This document shows, one piece after another, positions 14,212 to 26,137 of a stretch of DNA of 64,000 nucleotides. Source of the stretch: Xiphophorus maculatus (lineage: Eukaryota > Chordata > Actinopteri > Cyprinodontiformes > Poeciliidae); NCBI RefSeq assembly GCF_002775205.1, contig NC_036459.1, forward strand, positions 848,492 through 912,491, in the 5' to 3' direction. Made by a program: the position numbers and the translations under genes. Position 1 is the stretch's first letter; the number at the start of each line of letters is the position of its first letter. The notes beneath the pieces are model-generated. The model was not told the origin of the DNA and searched no databases. It was given only the letters and a program-made list of their open reading frames with translations.

Positions 14212-14294
14212 CTTATAACATCCATGAGAACCGTGAAGAGACAACCCAGCCCGCGCGCTCCGCCGCCGCCGCAAACATGGCCACACTTGTGTTT
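14212..14294 (-). promoter_or_regulatory. H1 promoter: TATA box and H1 (AC) box
   Basis: Minus strand TATAAG at 14212-14217 and AAACACA at 14288-14294. AAACACA is the H1-specific upstream element of vertebrate H1 genes and identifies this as an H1 promoter independently of the protein. Confidence 0.85.
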
Positions 14295-14349
14295 TCTCCG
14301 CTTCGTTTTACGCTCAAAACCACAAACTAATTCGACTCTCGGCACGTAA

Positions 14350-15259
14350 ATCTTACGAGAACCGGAAGAAAAGCCTCCCGTCTCAACACTGACCTCTGGT
14401 TTGGTTCGCAGGACTTCCTCTTTTCCTCCCAGGACCCTTCAGACCCGTCGCACACGCTGCGATTTGCGGCAGCGAGCGCCGGGTTTTCTACACATTTCGT
14501 CTCCCAAAATACATAAAATCGCTTCACATAAACTAGAAATGTGTCATTTCCGTTAGCAGAGGCATGTTGGAGCATAACGCAGGTGAAAATATTGCGCTAG
14601 TGCCGTTCGTTGGACCGGTACCGGGGAGGTTTTTGCTGGCAGTAAACACACGGACGCTGTCGGTGAGTAAGCCGGTCAGGGCTCATTTCTCCGGAGCAGT
14701 CCTCTCTTCCTGCACACATTTGGTCAACACGGAGGACCGACTGCGGACTCAAGCCACTTTCTGACTCACACATCTAATCAATCAGTCTCTGCTCTTCCTA
14801 GACACCAAATAAAAACAACTGAGCAATCTTACTGCTCAGCTTTTCTCTGTGATCTGATTCATCACCTTCACTCGCTGAAGCAAAACACTTCATCTCTAAT
14901 TCAACCACATTTTTTGGAAATGGTTGATTTTTATGTCAGAATGTTTATTGATTTTCCCAGAGTTTTCTGCTTTTCTTACTGTTGTTGCACACAGCTGTTT
15001 ACATTCAGAGATTTTATCACGTTTCTTTCACCGTTTAATGTCTAAAACTTTGTGCATTTTTCTTTTATTCTGCTTAAGTGGGATTTTTTTTAAAGCTCAT
15101 GTTTGATTAGTCACTTTTCTTCTACATTCACATGCAGCTGCATTTCATCCCTTTGGCTGCTGTTCTTAGCGTAAATACGGACAGCATCATTTGGTGTCTT
15201 AGACTAAATTCGTCCATATGTTGAATGTGTTTTTCTTGTGTCTCAAACTTTGACCTCTG
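14350..15259. other. Intergenic, nothing recognised
   Basis: Between the H1 promoter and the zinc-finger gene. Only short frames; no RNA gene or repeat family I can name. Confidence 0.5.
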
Positions 15260-15630
15260 TGTTGTTTTGATCCTCTCCAGATTATCCACCTGCTTGTCTG
15301 TGAACGTATTTCTGCAGCTCTTGGATGGTTGGAGGGAGTCGATGTCTTAATAAATCTCCTCTAACAGTCTCTTTACAGGATTTGCTGAAGTTGTTCTGCA
15401 TCGACGTCCCTTTACCTCCAGAAACCTTCCAGGCCGTGCTGCTGCTGCCGCCGCCACTCAAAGGCATTTCCACAGCACGATGCTGCCACCACCATGCTTC
15501 ACTGTTGCTGCTACTTCTCTGTTTGTTTCCAGTATTTGGTGTTCATCAGAAGCAGCCGGTTAAAACGGATCAACAAGTCAATAAATGAGGCTTTTCTGTT
15601 CTGGGGACGACCGTGGAGCCTGGAGGTGAT
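15260..15630. mobile_element. Degenerate transposon-like sequence
   Basis: The stretch at about 15470-15510 contains CGATGCTGCCACCACCATGC followed by TTCACTG, a string often seen in degenerate Tc1-like transposons of fish. No intact transposase frame remains. Boundaries are guesses. Confidence 0.35.
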
Positions 15631-15639
15631 GCTTAACAT

Positions 15640-15790
15640 AAATATATGTCACTTTACTAGAGTAAAAAAAAAACAACAACAATATTTGCTATTCTAATTT
15701 TGGATATCTAAACTTTGGCTATGCCAGAATAATCTAAATGAACAGAAATAAACATTGAACTATACCAGTCTCTGTCAGATCAACCAATAT
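15640..15790 (+). repeat. Diverged repeat block, copy 1
   Basis: Shares with 16030-16165 the order TTTGCTAT, a TTTTGGATA/TTTTTGATA element, TATGCCAGAATAATC and CAGAAA(T/C)AAACATTGAA. Confidence 0.5.
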
Positions 15791-15799
15791 GTAACTGCT

Positions 15800-15950
15800 T
15801 TGATGAAAATACAGTTCCTGCTACAGGAGGCCTTTCCTGCCCACAACCATCAACATTTACTAAAGAAATCTTTAAGAGCCTTGAATAACACGAGTTACGA
15901 CTAAATTTACTTTTCCTTTGGGATCAATAAATGATTTCTTTTTAATATGT
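15800..15950 (+). mobile_element. LINE 3' end remnant
   Basis: Contains GAGGCCTTTCCTGCCCACAA and later TTTCCTTTGGGATCAATAAA, the pattern of a fish L2-like C terminus (FLPTxIxIY) and terminal repeat. Frames are broken. Confidence 0.45.
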
Positions 15951-16029
15951 GTCACCTTTACCAGGCGCCCTTTGTGACTGTCCGTTTTACAGCTGTTCAT
16001 TCTGTGGATCAAAATATATCGTTTTTACA

Positions 16030-16165
16030 AGAATTTGGTAAAAACCCTTTGCTATCTTCATTTTTGATACCTAATTTTTGGTCATTTTCCGTCTCTATTA
16101 TGCCAGAATAATCAAAGCCATCAGAAACAAACATTGAATTATATCAGTCCGTGTGACTTTGACCG
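16030..16165 (+). repeat. Diverged repeat block, copy 2
   Basis: Second copy of the block at 15640-15790, on the same strand and clearly diverged. Confidence 0.5.
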
Positions 16166-16267
16166 ACACATCAACTTGTTTTCTATTTTTTTCAATTCAA
16201 TTACCAAATCAATCAGCTTTTTCAGGCATTAGTTTTGCAGCGCTGTAATTGGCCTGACAAAGACAAT

Positions 16268-16281
16268 ACCCCTCCTCGCCA
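16268..16281 (+). promoter_or_regulatory. Candidate promoter motif upstream of zinc-finger gene
   Basis: Around this position the sequence reads CGCCAGTTGGTGGCGGTAG, a CTCF-like core with one mismatch and dyad character, 160-175 nt upstream of the zinc-finger ATG. Function is inferred only. Confidence 0.3.
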
Positions 16282-16441
16282 GTTGGTGGCGGTAGTGCGC
16301 CACGAGGCTCACTATTCAGAAGAAGAGGAAGCAGCACAAACAACAGAGAAACAACGCGAACATTGGTTTTTAGCTGCTGCTAGCTCCTCTGCAGACAGTT
16401 AGCTTCGCTTTGCGTTTTGTTTTGCGTCTTTTGCAGCAGGA

Positions 16442-18523
16442 ATGGCGGCTCTTCGCGGCTTCAGGGAGTTTCTGACGCAGCGGCTGGCGGCGGCCGGGGA
16501 GGAAGTGCTTTCTGCGTGTGAAGACACCGTGGTTCGGTGTGAGGAGCAGAGCCGCCTTCAGCAGAAGATGATCGATGTTATGAAGTCCGAGTTTGATGCG
16601 CACAGAGCAGGTAGGGAAAATATGTCCGATCTGTTCTCGGGTGATGAACTGGAACCAGAATCGAGTTGGTTTCGGGGCTGAGATCATCAGTTCCCGCTCC
16701 AAAACATGGGAACAGATTCGTTTACCTGCAAGGCTCTAACTGTTTTCATTCCTCTCATCGTGATCGACAAATCGCGTGGCTTTGAAAACGTTTGGTTTCC
16801 TTCAGAAGCAGAAAGGAGCTCCATAAGAGCTCACCTTCTCCTTCATATTTCTCTACAACCCTCCTTACATGTCAGCCTTGCTTGGGGAGTTGCTGAGCAG
16901 TACGGTGTGCGTTTTAGGACATCCTCAGGAAAACGTCAGACTAATGTCTAAACAGCATCAGAATAAAAACTGTCTGAAAAACCGGCTCGACACTAAAAGG
17001 CCTCAGCAGCGCCGCTAACGCTAGCTACGGTGAATGAGCAAAACAAGAACAGCAGCACGCTGATGCAGATTATGCTACAAGATTAGCTTTCCTTCCATCA
17101 TTAGCTTCACCTTTTAGCTAACCTTCTTCAATAATGTTTTGCTGCCACCCAAACATTTTCCACTCAGTGGGAACTACTTTCCCTCTGTTTGAGGCTGAAC
17201 TGTTTTGGTTTTATCCAAGAAATGATACAAAGCTCAAAACAAGTCAATTTGATCACAACCCTCCTGCTTAAAGAGGAACTGCAAAAGCAAAGGAGGCGGA
17301 TTAGCAGAGATGCTAACAGCTAATGATGTGATCCAGGACCCGTTACTGTGGAATGTCGTCTCTGCCGCCTGGATGTCGAGCTGTTGGCGTGTCGTGATGG
17401 TCATGAGGCTGTCATGCAGCAACAGTCTTCAGTCAGAGGCCTCCCCACAACCAATGCAAGACCGACTGCTACTGGAAATCCTTCCTGCCCACAGCATCGC
17501 TGTCCACAGTAATCTTTAAAGATACTTGAATGACTGAAATCTCTTGTCCCTTTTTTGTTTTTAGACCTCCGGCAACAACGTGACGTTAAAGAAGAAGAAG
17601 AGAAGTTTGTGCCTGATGAGCAGCTTTCTAACGAGGAGAGGAGTTCCACTTCTGATGAGAAGATTAAAAAAGAGGAGGAGGAGGATTATCCAGAGGCAAC
17701 AGCCATTAAGGAGGAAGACCAGGAAGAACCCTGCACCAGCAAACTGGGAGAGCAGGTGCAGCTGAAGCGTGTGGAGAGTCAGTCTGCTCCAGAGTCTCTG
17801 AAACCCGACGCCTCCAGCAAGAAGAACCTCTGCAGGGCGAAGGCCAGTTTCTGCCACATTTGTGGCCAGGCTCTGACGAAGCTCGGTTTGGATCGCCACA
17901 TGAGGACTCACACGGGCAGGAAGCCGCTTTCCTGCAAAAGCTGTGGACAAATCTTCCGGCTCCGTCTGTCTTTGGAAGTCCACATGAGGACCCACGCCGG
18001 GACGAAGGAGCACGCTTGCAAGACGTGCGGGAAAACGTTCAGACGAAGCGACCATCTTGAACTCCACACGAGAACCCACGGCGACAAGAAGCTGTACCTC
18101 TGCAACGTCTGCGGAAAAAGCGTCGCCGACCCGTCGGCTTTCAGGAGGCACATGACCATCCACACGGACGAGAAACCGCACTCCTGCAAAATCTGCGGTG
18201 AGAAGTTCAAACACAGCAACACCCTGCTGTGCCACCGGAGGGCGCACTCGGGCGAGCGGCCGTACGTCTGCCGCTTGTGCGGCAACAAGTTCGTCAACGC
18301 CTCGAAGCTGAACCGACACACGATGTCGCACACTGGCGACAAACCTCACGCCTGCGAGCACTGCGGGAAGAGATTCATCCGCCTGCACCAGATGAAGGAT
18401 CACGTGAGGAGGCACACCGGGGAGAAACCGTTCGACTGCCACACGTGTGGGAGAAAATTCATCAGCAGCACCGAACTGAGAGCTCACACCAAAACCCACA
18501 CAGGTGAGACATCGCAGCCATAG
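16442..18523 (+). CDS. C2H2 zinc-finger protein, two exons, eight fingers
   Basis: Exon 1 is 16442-16610 (phase 1) and exon 2 is 17565-18523; together 375 codons. Exon 1 encodes MAALRGFREFLTQRLAAAGE and a charged helix, an N-terminal module I recognise from many teleost zinc-finger genes; it is not KRAB or BTB. Exon 2 starts DLRQQRDVKEEEE, continues with an acidic and lysine-rich linker, then has eight C2H2 fingers (about residues 148-370) joined by partly degenerate TGEKP linkers (TGRKP, AGTKE, GDKKL, TDEKP, SGERP, TGDKP, TGEKP). Presumed nuclear DNA-binding transcription regulator, target unknown. The splice sites are AG/GTAGGG and TTTTTAG/AC. Confidence 0.9.
17400..17530 (+). mobile_element. 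LINE 3' end remnant in zinc-finger intron
   Basis: CTACTGGAAATCCTTCCTGC followed by CCACAGC parallels the RYRKSFLP C-terminal region of LINE fragment B at 1850-1900. It lies within the single intron, just upstream of the acceptor at 17564. Confidence 0.45.
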
Positions 18524-19129
18524 ACAAGCTGCGGTCGCTTTGTTGAGAAGGTTTGGATCAGAAACAAAAACTTTGGGCCAATATTGCCATAAAAGCATGT
18601 TTCTTTGTTTTCACCACCAGTAAAACGGCTGATCTGATGCTTTACAACCTGGAAGTAAATCTTTACTGGGTTTATAAAGAATCGTTAACACAATTATCCT
18701 CTAATAATGACATTCAGTCCCAGGTTTAGTGAACTCTTATGGGTTTTACTAAGATTTCTCTGTAGTTTTGTTTTTTTTCAATGGAATGATAAAGAATATT
18801 ATGATTATTAATATTATTAAAATGCTGCCGCTTTTGGTTTGCGTCAAATTGAAAAATGTCCATCCTGAGCCTTTTTATTTTGACAGCCAAACAAACATGA
18901 GTTCTTTCTGCCAATCACTCTGTTTTGTTGTTGATCTTCTTTCCTGAAATTAATGAAACTGATTTTTTTCCTGAGGTTAACCAGGAGACATCATAGATTC
19001 AGTTTCATCCAGAACTAAATAATCTAACAATGATGACTTGAAAGTTTTATTTGAAGTGATTTCTGTTATTTACAAGAGTCTGCTTGCTGCATATTATTTA
19101 TGCAAAATAAGAATAAAAAAACCCGTTAA
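18524..19129. other. 3' flank of zinc-finger gene
   Basis: AT-rich. AATAAAA near 19111 could be a polyadenylation signal. Nothing else is supported. Confidence 0.4.
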
Positions 19130-19310
19130 AAATCAGTTTGTTTTTTAAAGGTTTTATTGGCTCTAGTTTCCTTTATTTGATAGTGAATTGACAATAAAGT
19201 GGGTAATGAGAGAAGGGGGAAGACAAGGGGCAAAGGTCGCCAGGCCGGGAGTCGACCGTTGATATGTGGGTCGTGCTCAACCTCGGCACCATCACAGCAC
19301 AACAGTTTGG
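19130..19310 (-). mobile_element. tRNA-derived SINE-like element
   Basis: The plus strand reads GGCAAAGGTCGCCAGGCCGG and GAGTCGACC, then GTGGGTCGTGCTCAACC and GGCACC. Read on the minus strand this gives a B-box-like GGTCGACTCCC (19248-19258) downstream of a tRNA-like A-box region. I recognise this as an abundant percomorph repeat. Ends are approximate. Confidence 0.55.
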
Positions 19311-19673
19311 TATTTTTAAAGCTGGATTCAGTCTTCTTGATTGCTTGAAAATGTAAATGTACAGAAACTGATTCCACTTAATTTCTTTTGTTAGATATCC
19401 AATATATTGCTTATCAATTCAATTGTGCTTATTTCCTAATCTTTAATATTTAATCATTGATGTTTTATTGATTGTTTTGACAAAATGGCCCACAGAATCA
19501 ATACATTTATCTAAAACTGTGTTAGATCCTCCTACACTGATTTTTTTCTCCAATTTTCCATAAATAACGATCAGATTTATTCCAGATATTTGTATGTTAA
19601 TGTTATAAAATGGAGAAACCAATAAACAGTTTGAGTCCTAAGTTTGGTCTGTTTCTATTATTCTTTGCCTCGG

Positions 19674-19687
19674 CCACAAGAGGGCGA
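19674..19687 (+). promoter_or_regulatory. CTCF-like motif
   Basis: CCACAAGAGGGCGA within GGCCACAAGAGGGCGACAT, near-consensus. Motif match only. Confidence 0.35.
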
Positions 19688-20079
19688 CATTGTCTCGGTC
19701 ATATGAAATTAAAACCAATCATTTGAGCAGATTTACTCTGCATGCAAGGATTTGACTGTAATTTGACCAGAATCGATTATAGATTATAGTCAGACAACCA
19801 GACAAAATAAAATACAATTATTTGTTTGTAGCTGCTTAAATGTACATGTTCTGCTCACTTAAACTAACAAATATAGTTTTAGTGTTGACCTGAGGTACTT
19901 GAAGAACGGGAGATTTTTTCACTCCAGTAAATGGTAAATAAAAAATATGTTTTTGGGCTGAAAAGTTTCCGAAAAGAGTTTGAAGTTGAATTTTTCTAAA
20001 TGCATCATCTGATGCGGTTTTATTAAGATGCCCTCTTGGTGCTTGTCTGTAGCGGTTTGGACCCAGCTCTTCCCACAGT

Positions 20080-20560
20080 GAGGATCCTCCGGATCAGAAC
20101 CACAGTGGTGGGAACATTAAGATCCAAAGTCAAAAGTACTCACGTTCTCTGCTAGAGTAGAAGTTCAGATACTCAAGACATTCCCCATTTATCCTTATTT
20201 TAAATAATTCCACGGTTTTGGCTCAAATAACGATTAATTTAGTATAATCTGAATTATCCTGATTCAGATTTGGTTTGAAGAAAAACTATCAGTATTTTTT
20301 ATTTCTGGACCAAAGCATGTTGACAGCAAAAGAATAAAATAATGTATTTGATATGACTTGAACTTTTAAAGTATTTTAGACTTATCAAAAGTCACTTTGT
20401 TTTCTTAAGATGAAAATTACTTAGTAATTTGATTTCCTCAAGTTCAAAATTTCCACTTTTTTACTTGAGTAAATCTGTCCAACCTGCACTTTTACTTCTA
20501 CTAGAATATTGTTCTATAGACGTGTCTCTTTCTGCTCAAGTGTTTCTGTTGCAGTTTTGC
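20080..20560. repeat. Dispersed teleost repeat
   Basis: Contains AAAAGTACTCACGTTCTCTG, CTAGAGTAGAAGTTCAGATA and later ACTTGAGTAAATCTGTCCAA, strings of a common fish interspersed repeat rich in AGTACTC/ACTTGAGTAA. Class unknown, probably a non-autonomous DNA element. Confidence 0.45.
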
Positions 20561-21401
20561 AAAATAAAGCAATTTTGTTACAACCAAATAATCATTATAT
20601 CCTAAAAACTTTTATCAAAAAACAAAGTTTGCTTTAGAAATTGTCACATTAAGCAAATTCAGTTTTGAAATTCCAAAATGTGCAGCTGTATGGACTTTGC
20701 TCTTTCTATAAGCAACGTTGAGAACGACTTCTGAACTAGAAAAGGAAGCAACATTAATATTCTAGGAAAGGCTAACACATTTTCTTTTCCATTAAATGAA
20801 CATTTTTGTATTTTTCTACTGATAAAGTTCAAACCTAGGAGACTTTCCTGCCGGGAGGAATTTAGGATCCTTAAATATTTATGGGAAGTTGAGTCTTTTT
20901 TATTTTTGGTGTTTTGGTTTTGCTCTCTAGAGATGATTAATTTGTAATTTAAAGTGGTTCTTTTATCTGCAGAAAGAACAGTCACTTCCTGTACCGGCCT
21001 CAAGCTCTGATGTTTCTCACGCTAGAACCTCAACATGACATGATGCTGGAAACATAAACACAAATTTAATACCAATAAGCTCATTTAGGGAGTGTTGATC
21101 CAACTTTAAAACATCTAAAGAAAAGTTTTGATATTAAACTCTCCATTTTATTGGGTCACAGTGAAACTGACGTCAGGGTTAAAGGTGTTTGGTTTCTCCT
21201 ACTGTTGTGTTTTTCTTCTTCTCTGGTGGAGAGATGATGTCAGGACCTGAAGCGACATGTCTTCCTGTAAAACATTTGACTTTAACGTCGGGTTTAAAGT
21301 TTGGGTCAGAGCCTACAGGAAATGATTGTGTGGATGTAGAAGATGGAGGTCAGCGTCTTCCCTTCACTGTTTCCTGGGAAACACTTGCAGATGGGAATCT
21401 C

Positions 21402-21409
<8 letters not shown>

Positions 21410-21460
<51 letters not shown>

Positions 21461-21476
21461 ACACACACACACACAC
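21410..21476 (+). repeat. (CA)n microsatellite
   Basis: About 33 CA units with one TA interruption near 21455. Confidence 0.97.
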
Positions 21477-22209
21477 GAATCCTCCCACCTCTGCTCTTCC
21501 TCTGGTCCGGCTGCAGCGAACAGAGTCCCAGGCTCTCCATCCAGAACCGCTGACCTTTATTCAGAATGTTTCTGCAGCAAAACGTTGGTCTGAAAACTGA
21601 ATGTCACAAACCCTGGAGGCGAATAAAGGGAACATGTTTTTGTTTTTTTCCTTTAAAGATGTTAATAAATCTTTAATAAAGGTTATTATAGTGAACTAAA
21701 TCTAACAAAATAACAAAAACTGAAATTGAGAAACATTTTCGTTAACTGAAATGAAAACAGTAATGGAGAATAAATATAAATAAATGTAACTATATTTGTG
21801 CATTTATAAAACTAAAACGCACAAAATATTTATATTGTTAAGTTATATATTTATAGATATAATTTGTGCTTATTAATTTTATTTATTAGCCTATTGAACT
21901 GATGTAAAGTAATTTTTTCCCCAGCACACGAGCGGTTTACGTCAGCTGTCGGCGATTTACGGCACTAAAAACATCAGAATCAGTTTGTTGTTCAACAATA
22001 ACTGATAAAACAATAAAATGATATCATTCATTACCAACAGAATCACAATACTTTGACTTTTTTTATTCTGCACCTAAAAATTAACCAAAGAACAGAAAAA
22101 CTAAAAGTACTTCCATAACTAATAAAAACAACAAAAACTAACTGAATTGGACAAAAGAGTCTCAACAAAATGAAAATAAACTATAATGAAAAATCCAAAA
22201 CAATCATAG

Positions 22210-22440
22210 CTCAGGTTCTAGGACTGTGTTTAGGGCTGTAATTAATCAAAATTAATCTCATTTCAGTTGAAAAATATATATTGAAAAAATTATTACTTTC
22301 AAGTCAAAACCCATTTTTGCTGCTAAATTCTTGAATAAATAGACATCTGAGCTCAACAAGAAGGATATTTATTGTTATCTATTATTTTTTTATTCAACTA
22401 TCAGATTGGTGAATGCTGCTATTATACCCATTATAAATCC
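22210..22440 (+). repeat. Dispersed repeat, copy 1
   Basis: Shares CAAGTCAAAACCCATTTTTG, CTGCTAA, GAGCTCAACAA and the TATCAGATTG region with 60515-60690. AT-rich; class unknown. Confidence 0.45.
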
Positions 22441-22689
22441 TGACATTAACATATAAATACATTAGTCTGAACTTAAACTCCAGTCAGGGGGCCCAGCGTG
22501 GCCCTGTGTCTAGCTACGCCCCTGGATCAGGTGGGCAGGTGTTTTTTTCTTTGTTGTGCTTTAATTCCCGCCAGAGATCTTCTCTGTAAGGCTGAAAATG
22601 TTGGTGAGAACCTTTTAATGATCATTATTTTGTGTTAGTTTTATAATAAACCGGCCCGCTGGGCTCGGTTTACTTCAGTTTGACCCATT

Positions 22690-23055
22690 TTTCATCAGCT
22701 ACGAATAATATAATCGCTGAAATCCTCAAACTGCGGGAGTGTGCGCGTCCTCCGCCATAACTGAAGAGGAATTTCAACATGTAGGCATTTCCTGTCGCCG
22801 CACCTTCAACATAAACCGCATTTATTTTTTAAGAAACCGCAAACGGGACATAAAGATCCGGGAGGACGGGACGCTTTGACCCGAAATCCTGCGCCGGGTC
22901 GGTGTTGAGGTCGGGATTCGTCTCGGTGTCACTGAGGCAGCAGCATCATCATCATCAGCAGCAGCATCCTCATCCTCCTCTCGGTAGGCTGACACGCGAC
23001 GTCTTCCATTCAGAGAGAACGTTCTCTGGACGTGAATGACACCAGACTTCATTTA
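22690..23055. other. GC-rich island in intergenic region
   Basis: A local GC- and CpG-rich patch in AT-rich surroundings, containing a 76-codon minus-strand frame (22822-23052). That frame encodes an acidic/alanine run (EEDEDAAADDDDAAAS) and a TPTRRR tail. No family is recognised. It could be a promoter or first exon of an unknown transcript, or simply a repeat of CATCAT/CAGCAG triplets. Confidence 0.3.
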
Positions 23056-24940
23056 AGAATCACTCTATTTTTATTTTAAATTAAATCTCGGTAAAAAAAA
23101 CTGCGGCTTGACTACGAACTTAATTAAATGTTTAAAATATTTGCAGGTAGGAGTTAAATTCGGCTTCCATTGAAAGCGCTGATCTGATGTATTTTTGCAG
23201 ATTTTAATACTAATTTACTCTCATCTACGAAGCTTAAGACTTGAAAATTCTAATTTAGGTTATTTATAGCTAACGTTTCTTACTAGATGTTCAATTCAAC
23301 CCAAATCCAAATTTAACCAACACATATTGTTCTGTTTTTAAGTAAAATGCTTAATTATTCATATTTAAAAGCTATTTTGGTAACGAGTCACGTAGCAGGA
23401 CGCTGCTGGATGAATCTTTTTGTGACGCTCGGATCTTTTATTTTCATATTTGTGTGGCAGGGTTGCGCTTCTTGTCGCAGCTCTGAAACGTGCAGCTTGC
23501 ATGACTTCACCCCGCTGACCGCATCCAAGGTCCTTCTCCTCCCCACATCCCGCAGCAAGCGTGGGATCCTGCTGCTCGCGTTTCACATTATTATGTTGAT
23601 TAGAAAATCCTAAACATCTATACTTCTTCAAAAACCTGTCCAGAAAGTGCATCGCATTTTTTGACTGAAGGTTGATAGAATTTATTTATTGTATTTTTTA
23701 AAAAGTAAAATAAATAAAAAGTTCAGGAATGATCAGCCATGCAAATAGTTATTTTTATAAACTTTATTTGTTGGCCCTTGTGTCAGGACCCTTGAGGAAG
23801 ACTATTATAAACTCTCTTCTCACCGCCAAACTGGTACAAGTTTGGAAATCTGATATAAGGCAGCTTATATCAGTTAGCAGAAATTACACGGACTGTTACC
23901 GGAAATGAATCAATTCTTGCCTTCAAAATAAAGCAACAACTCAAAGCAGAGATGTATTTGCAATGCAGTTAGATTTACAGTTGTGACATTATTGTTTCAC
24001 AGTATTTTTGAATATTTTACAATGAATTGAAGGGAATATATCTGTTATTTCTTAATTTTATTCATTTGTTCATCCACCTGTTTCTCTCTTTATCCAATAA
24101 AGCAACCAATGGATGTTTGATAATGTGTGAAACTGATTTAATGATTTATAAATTAACTGAAATGCAAAACAGCATTTAAGTGTGGACTTGCTAATATTTC
24201 AGAGTTGTAAGTTGGAGAGATCTCTTAGCAACCTGACCCTCAAAATCCAACATGGCTGCCATAGCAAAAGCAGTAGAAGTATGTAAACATAAATACTAAT
24301 TACATCCTACTTCCATCTGTTGTGAACATGACTGATATACTACAGATAAATAATGTCAGTTAGCTTTAGTCCCTTAGCCATAAAATGAGCTAATTAGCAA
24401 TGCAGCAACAAGAGATGTTTTAATTGTAGCTTTACTAGAATTATGGATTATTTTATTTTATCAATTCACTATTTAGTTTATAAAAATGATCAAGTAAGTA
24501 TTAAAAATAAACTCAGCATAATGTTGAGCTCCATTTTTACCAGCTGGTGATTAGTGCCTGTTGCTATAGGCAACCGGACATACCTGAATTTGAAGGACAG
24601 TGGAAAAGCAAATTTTAGCTATTAGCTTTTCTTTTTATCACAGTCAGCCATTAGATTTTCAATTCAGAAACACAAAATTATAGATTTTCCCAATGACTGA
24701 AAACCATTGATGTCTCTGAACTGGTACAAGTTCAAAGTTTAATGTTTAAATGTAAAAAAAAAAAAAAAAAAAACACATTAGTTAGCAAAGCTATGCTAGC
24801 ATTTTCTTCCAAACATGTTTGGCTAAAACCTAGCAGCTCCTTGTTGGCTAATTGTTTAACCATCAAAACTCTGTGTTTATCCACAAAACGTTTTTTAATG
24901 TTTTACGCCTCTTTAAAGGAAGAGTTAACGCTTTTATTCT
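23056..24940. other. Intergenic upstream of abcc9
   Basis: AT-rich with no gene I can support. It holds a 20-nt poly(A) run at 24754-24773 and GTTGCTATAGGCAAC, an X-box-like palindrome, at 24560-24574. Confidence 0.5.
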
Positions 24941-24949
24941 GAAGGTCGT

Positions 24950-25179
24950 AGCCGGAAGTTGTGTCTTGTGGGCGTCCTACCTTGACGCCGTCGGCAGCGC
25001 ATTGAGTTGGAGCAGCTGATCTCGCTCTTGACTTCCAGGGCTAAAAATAATCCCCTCTGTTAACTTTCCAACTCTCACTGTATTTTGTTTCTTCTTCTTT
25101 TCTCTGTCTGCTGTCGTTTTAAAATTACATTTCAGCCGGAATGAAACGGTGCCAGTCAGGATAATCCATTGATTTCCAG
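24950..25179 (+). promoter_or_regulatory. Candidate abcc9 promoter and non-coding first exon
   Basis: CCGGAAGTT, an ETS-type site, lies at 24952-24960 in a GC-richer patch. The sequence ends at a strong donor, CCAG/GTAAGA (25179/25180). The first coding exon has an acceptor 38 nt upstream of its ATG, so an upstream non-coding exon must exist and this is the best candidate. The transcription start is not determined. Confidence 0.45.
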
Positions 25180-25685
25180 GTAAGACACTTTTCTTATCGA
25201 AGGTTTAATAAATTATCTTAATTTTAGCAACTCTGTTGAGCTAAATGTCCGTTAGCTTTGTGAATTATTTAGTTGGTTTGGTTATTGACGCGTCGAACTG
25301 TTTGTTCTGGTAAATTAGGCTGGAAATTAAAGTTGTTCTGATAAAAACCCAAGATGTTAAAGTTCCATTTAGTTTATCTAACTATTGTCAAGTTTTATTA
25401 ATTTAAAAATAATTCGCTTTATTAAACTTGGCAAGTGAATAAGAATAAAGATGGAAACAAAGCAGAAAATTTGACTTAAAAGTGACAATTTTATGTGAAT
25501 GTTTTAAAATAGTTTAAATAAATTAGATTAGTATCTTGTTGCTTATTGGTTTAGAGAAAATGTAACTTTTCACTGATCTGATTATTTATAAATAAAATCA
25601 TTTAGATGAAGAAAACAGGAAGAAGTTCCAACTTAAAAAATACTGACAAATTATGTTTGTTAGAGAAAAACCCAAAACAATAATA

Positions 25686-25705
25686 TCATCCATCCATCCA
25701 TCCAT

Positions 25706-25735
<30 letters not shown>
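25686..25735 (+). repeat. (ATCC)n microsatellite
   Basis: About twelve ATCC units in the first candidate intron of abcc9. Confidence 0.95.
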
Positions 25736-25736
<1 letters not shown>

Positions 25737-26137
25737 GTAACACTGATATTTTTATATATTTTATAAATGTAGATTAAAAATGGCCGCCGTCATCTTTGGC
25801 TCGTCTTCAAACCCTTTGCTACAGTAAAACGATCCAGTTTGTGTTTTATCATCTACTAACAGCAGGTTCTTTAGTTCCAGACGACTTCCTGGTCCAACAC
25901 ACCTGAGCGAACATCCTTGGTCCTGCTGATGACCTCATCATTTAACTCAGGTGTGTTGAATCAGAACGTTTCTTCAGCAGACCCCTGATTTACACTGTCC
26001 TAAAATAGCTCTGCGGCTTCACACGGCCGAGTCTCATGCCGGTGTTGTGACACTCCATGGCAGTAAAACGCTGACCTGACGGATTTCTGTTTCTGCCAGT
26101 CTGACTCCGGGTCTGGGAGGAACCAATGGCTGCTGGC

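Noticed and set aside
13244-14218. Long plus-strand frames across H1
   Set aside because: They are caused by the GC-rich Lys/Ala codons of H1 read antisense, giving low-complexity Gly/Leu/Ala products.
18502-18523. Strong splice donor (CACAG/GTGAGA) near the end of the zinc-finger gene
   Set aside because: The bases encode the HTGE linker expected at this point and a stop follows shortly. I found no further finger exon downstream.
17561-18598. 345-codon minus-strand open frame opposite the zinc-finger exon
   Set aside because: It is the antisense shadow of the eight repeated fingers and has no domain of its own.
26126-26137. Upstream in-frame ATG of abcc9 (MAAG before MPLSFCG)
   Set aside because: SUR1 and SUR2 start at the Met equivalent to 26138. 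The upstream ATG cannot be excluded but is less likely.
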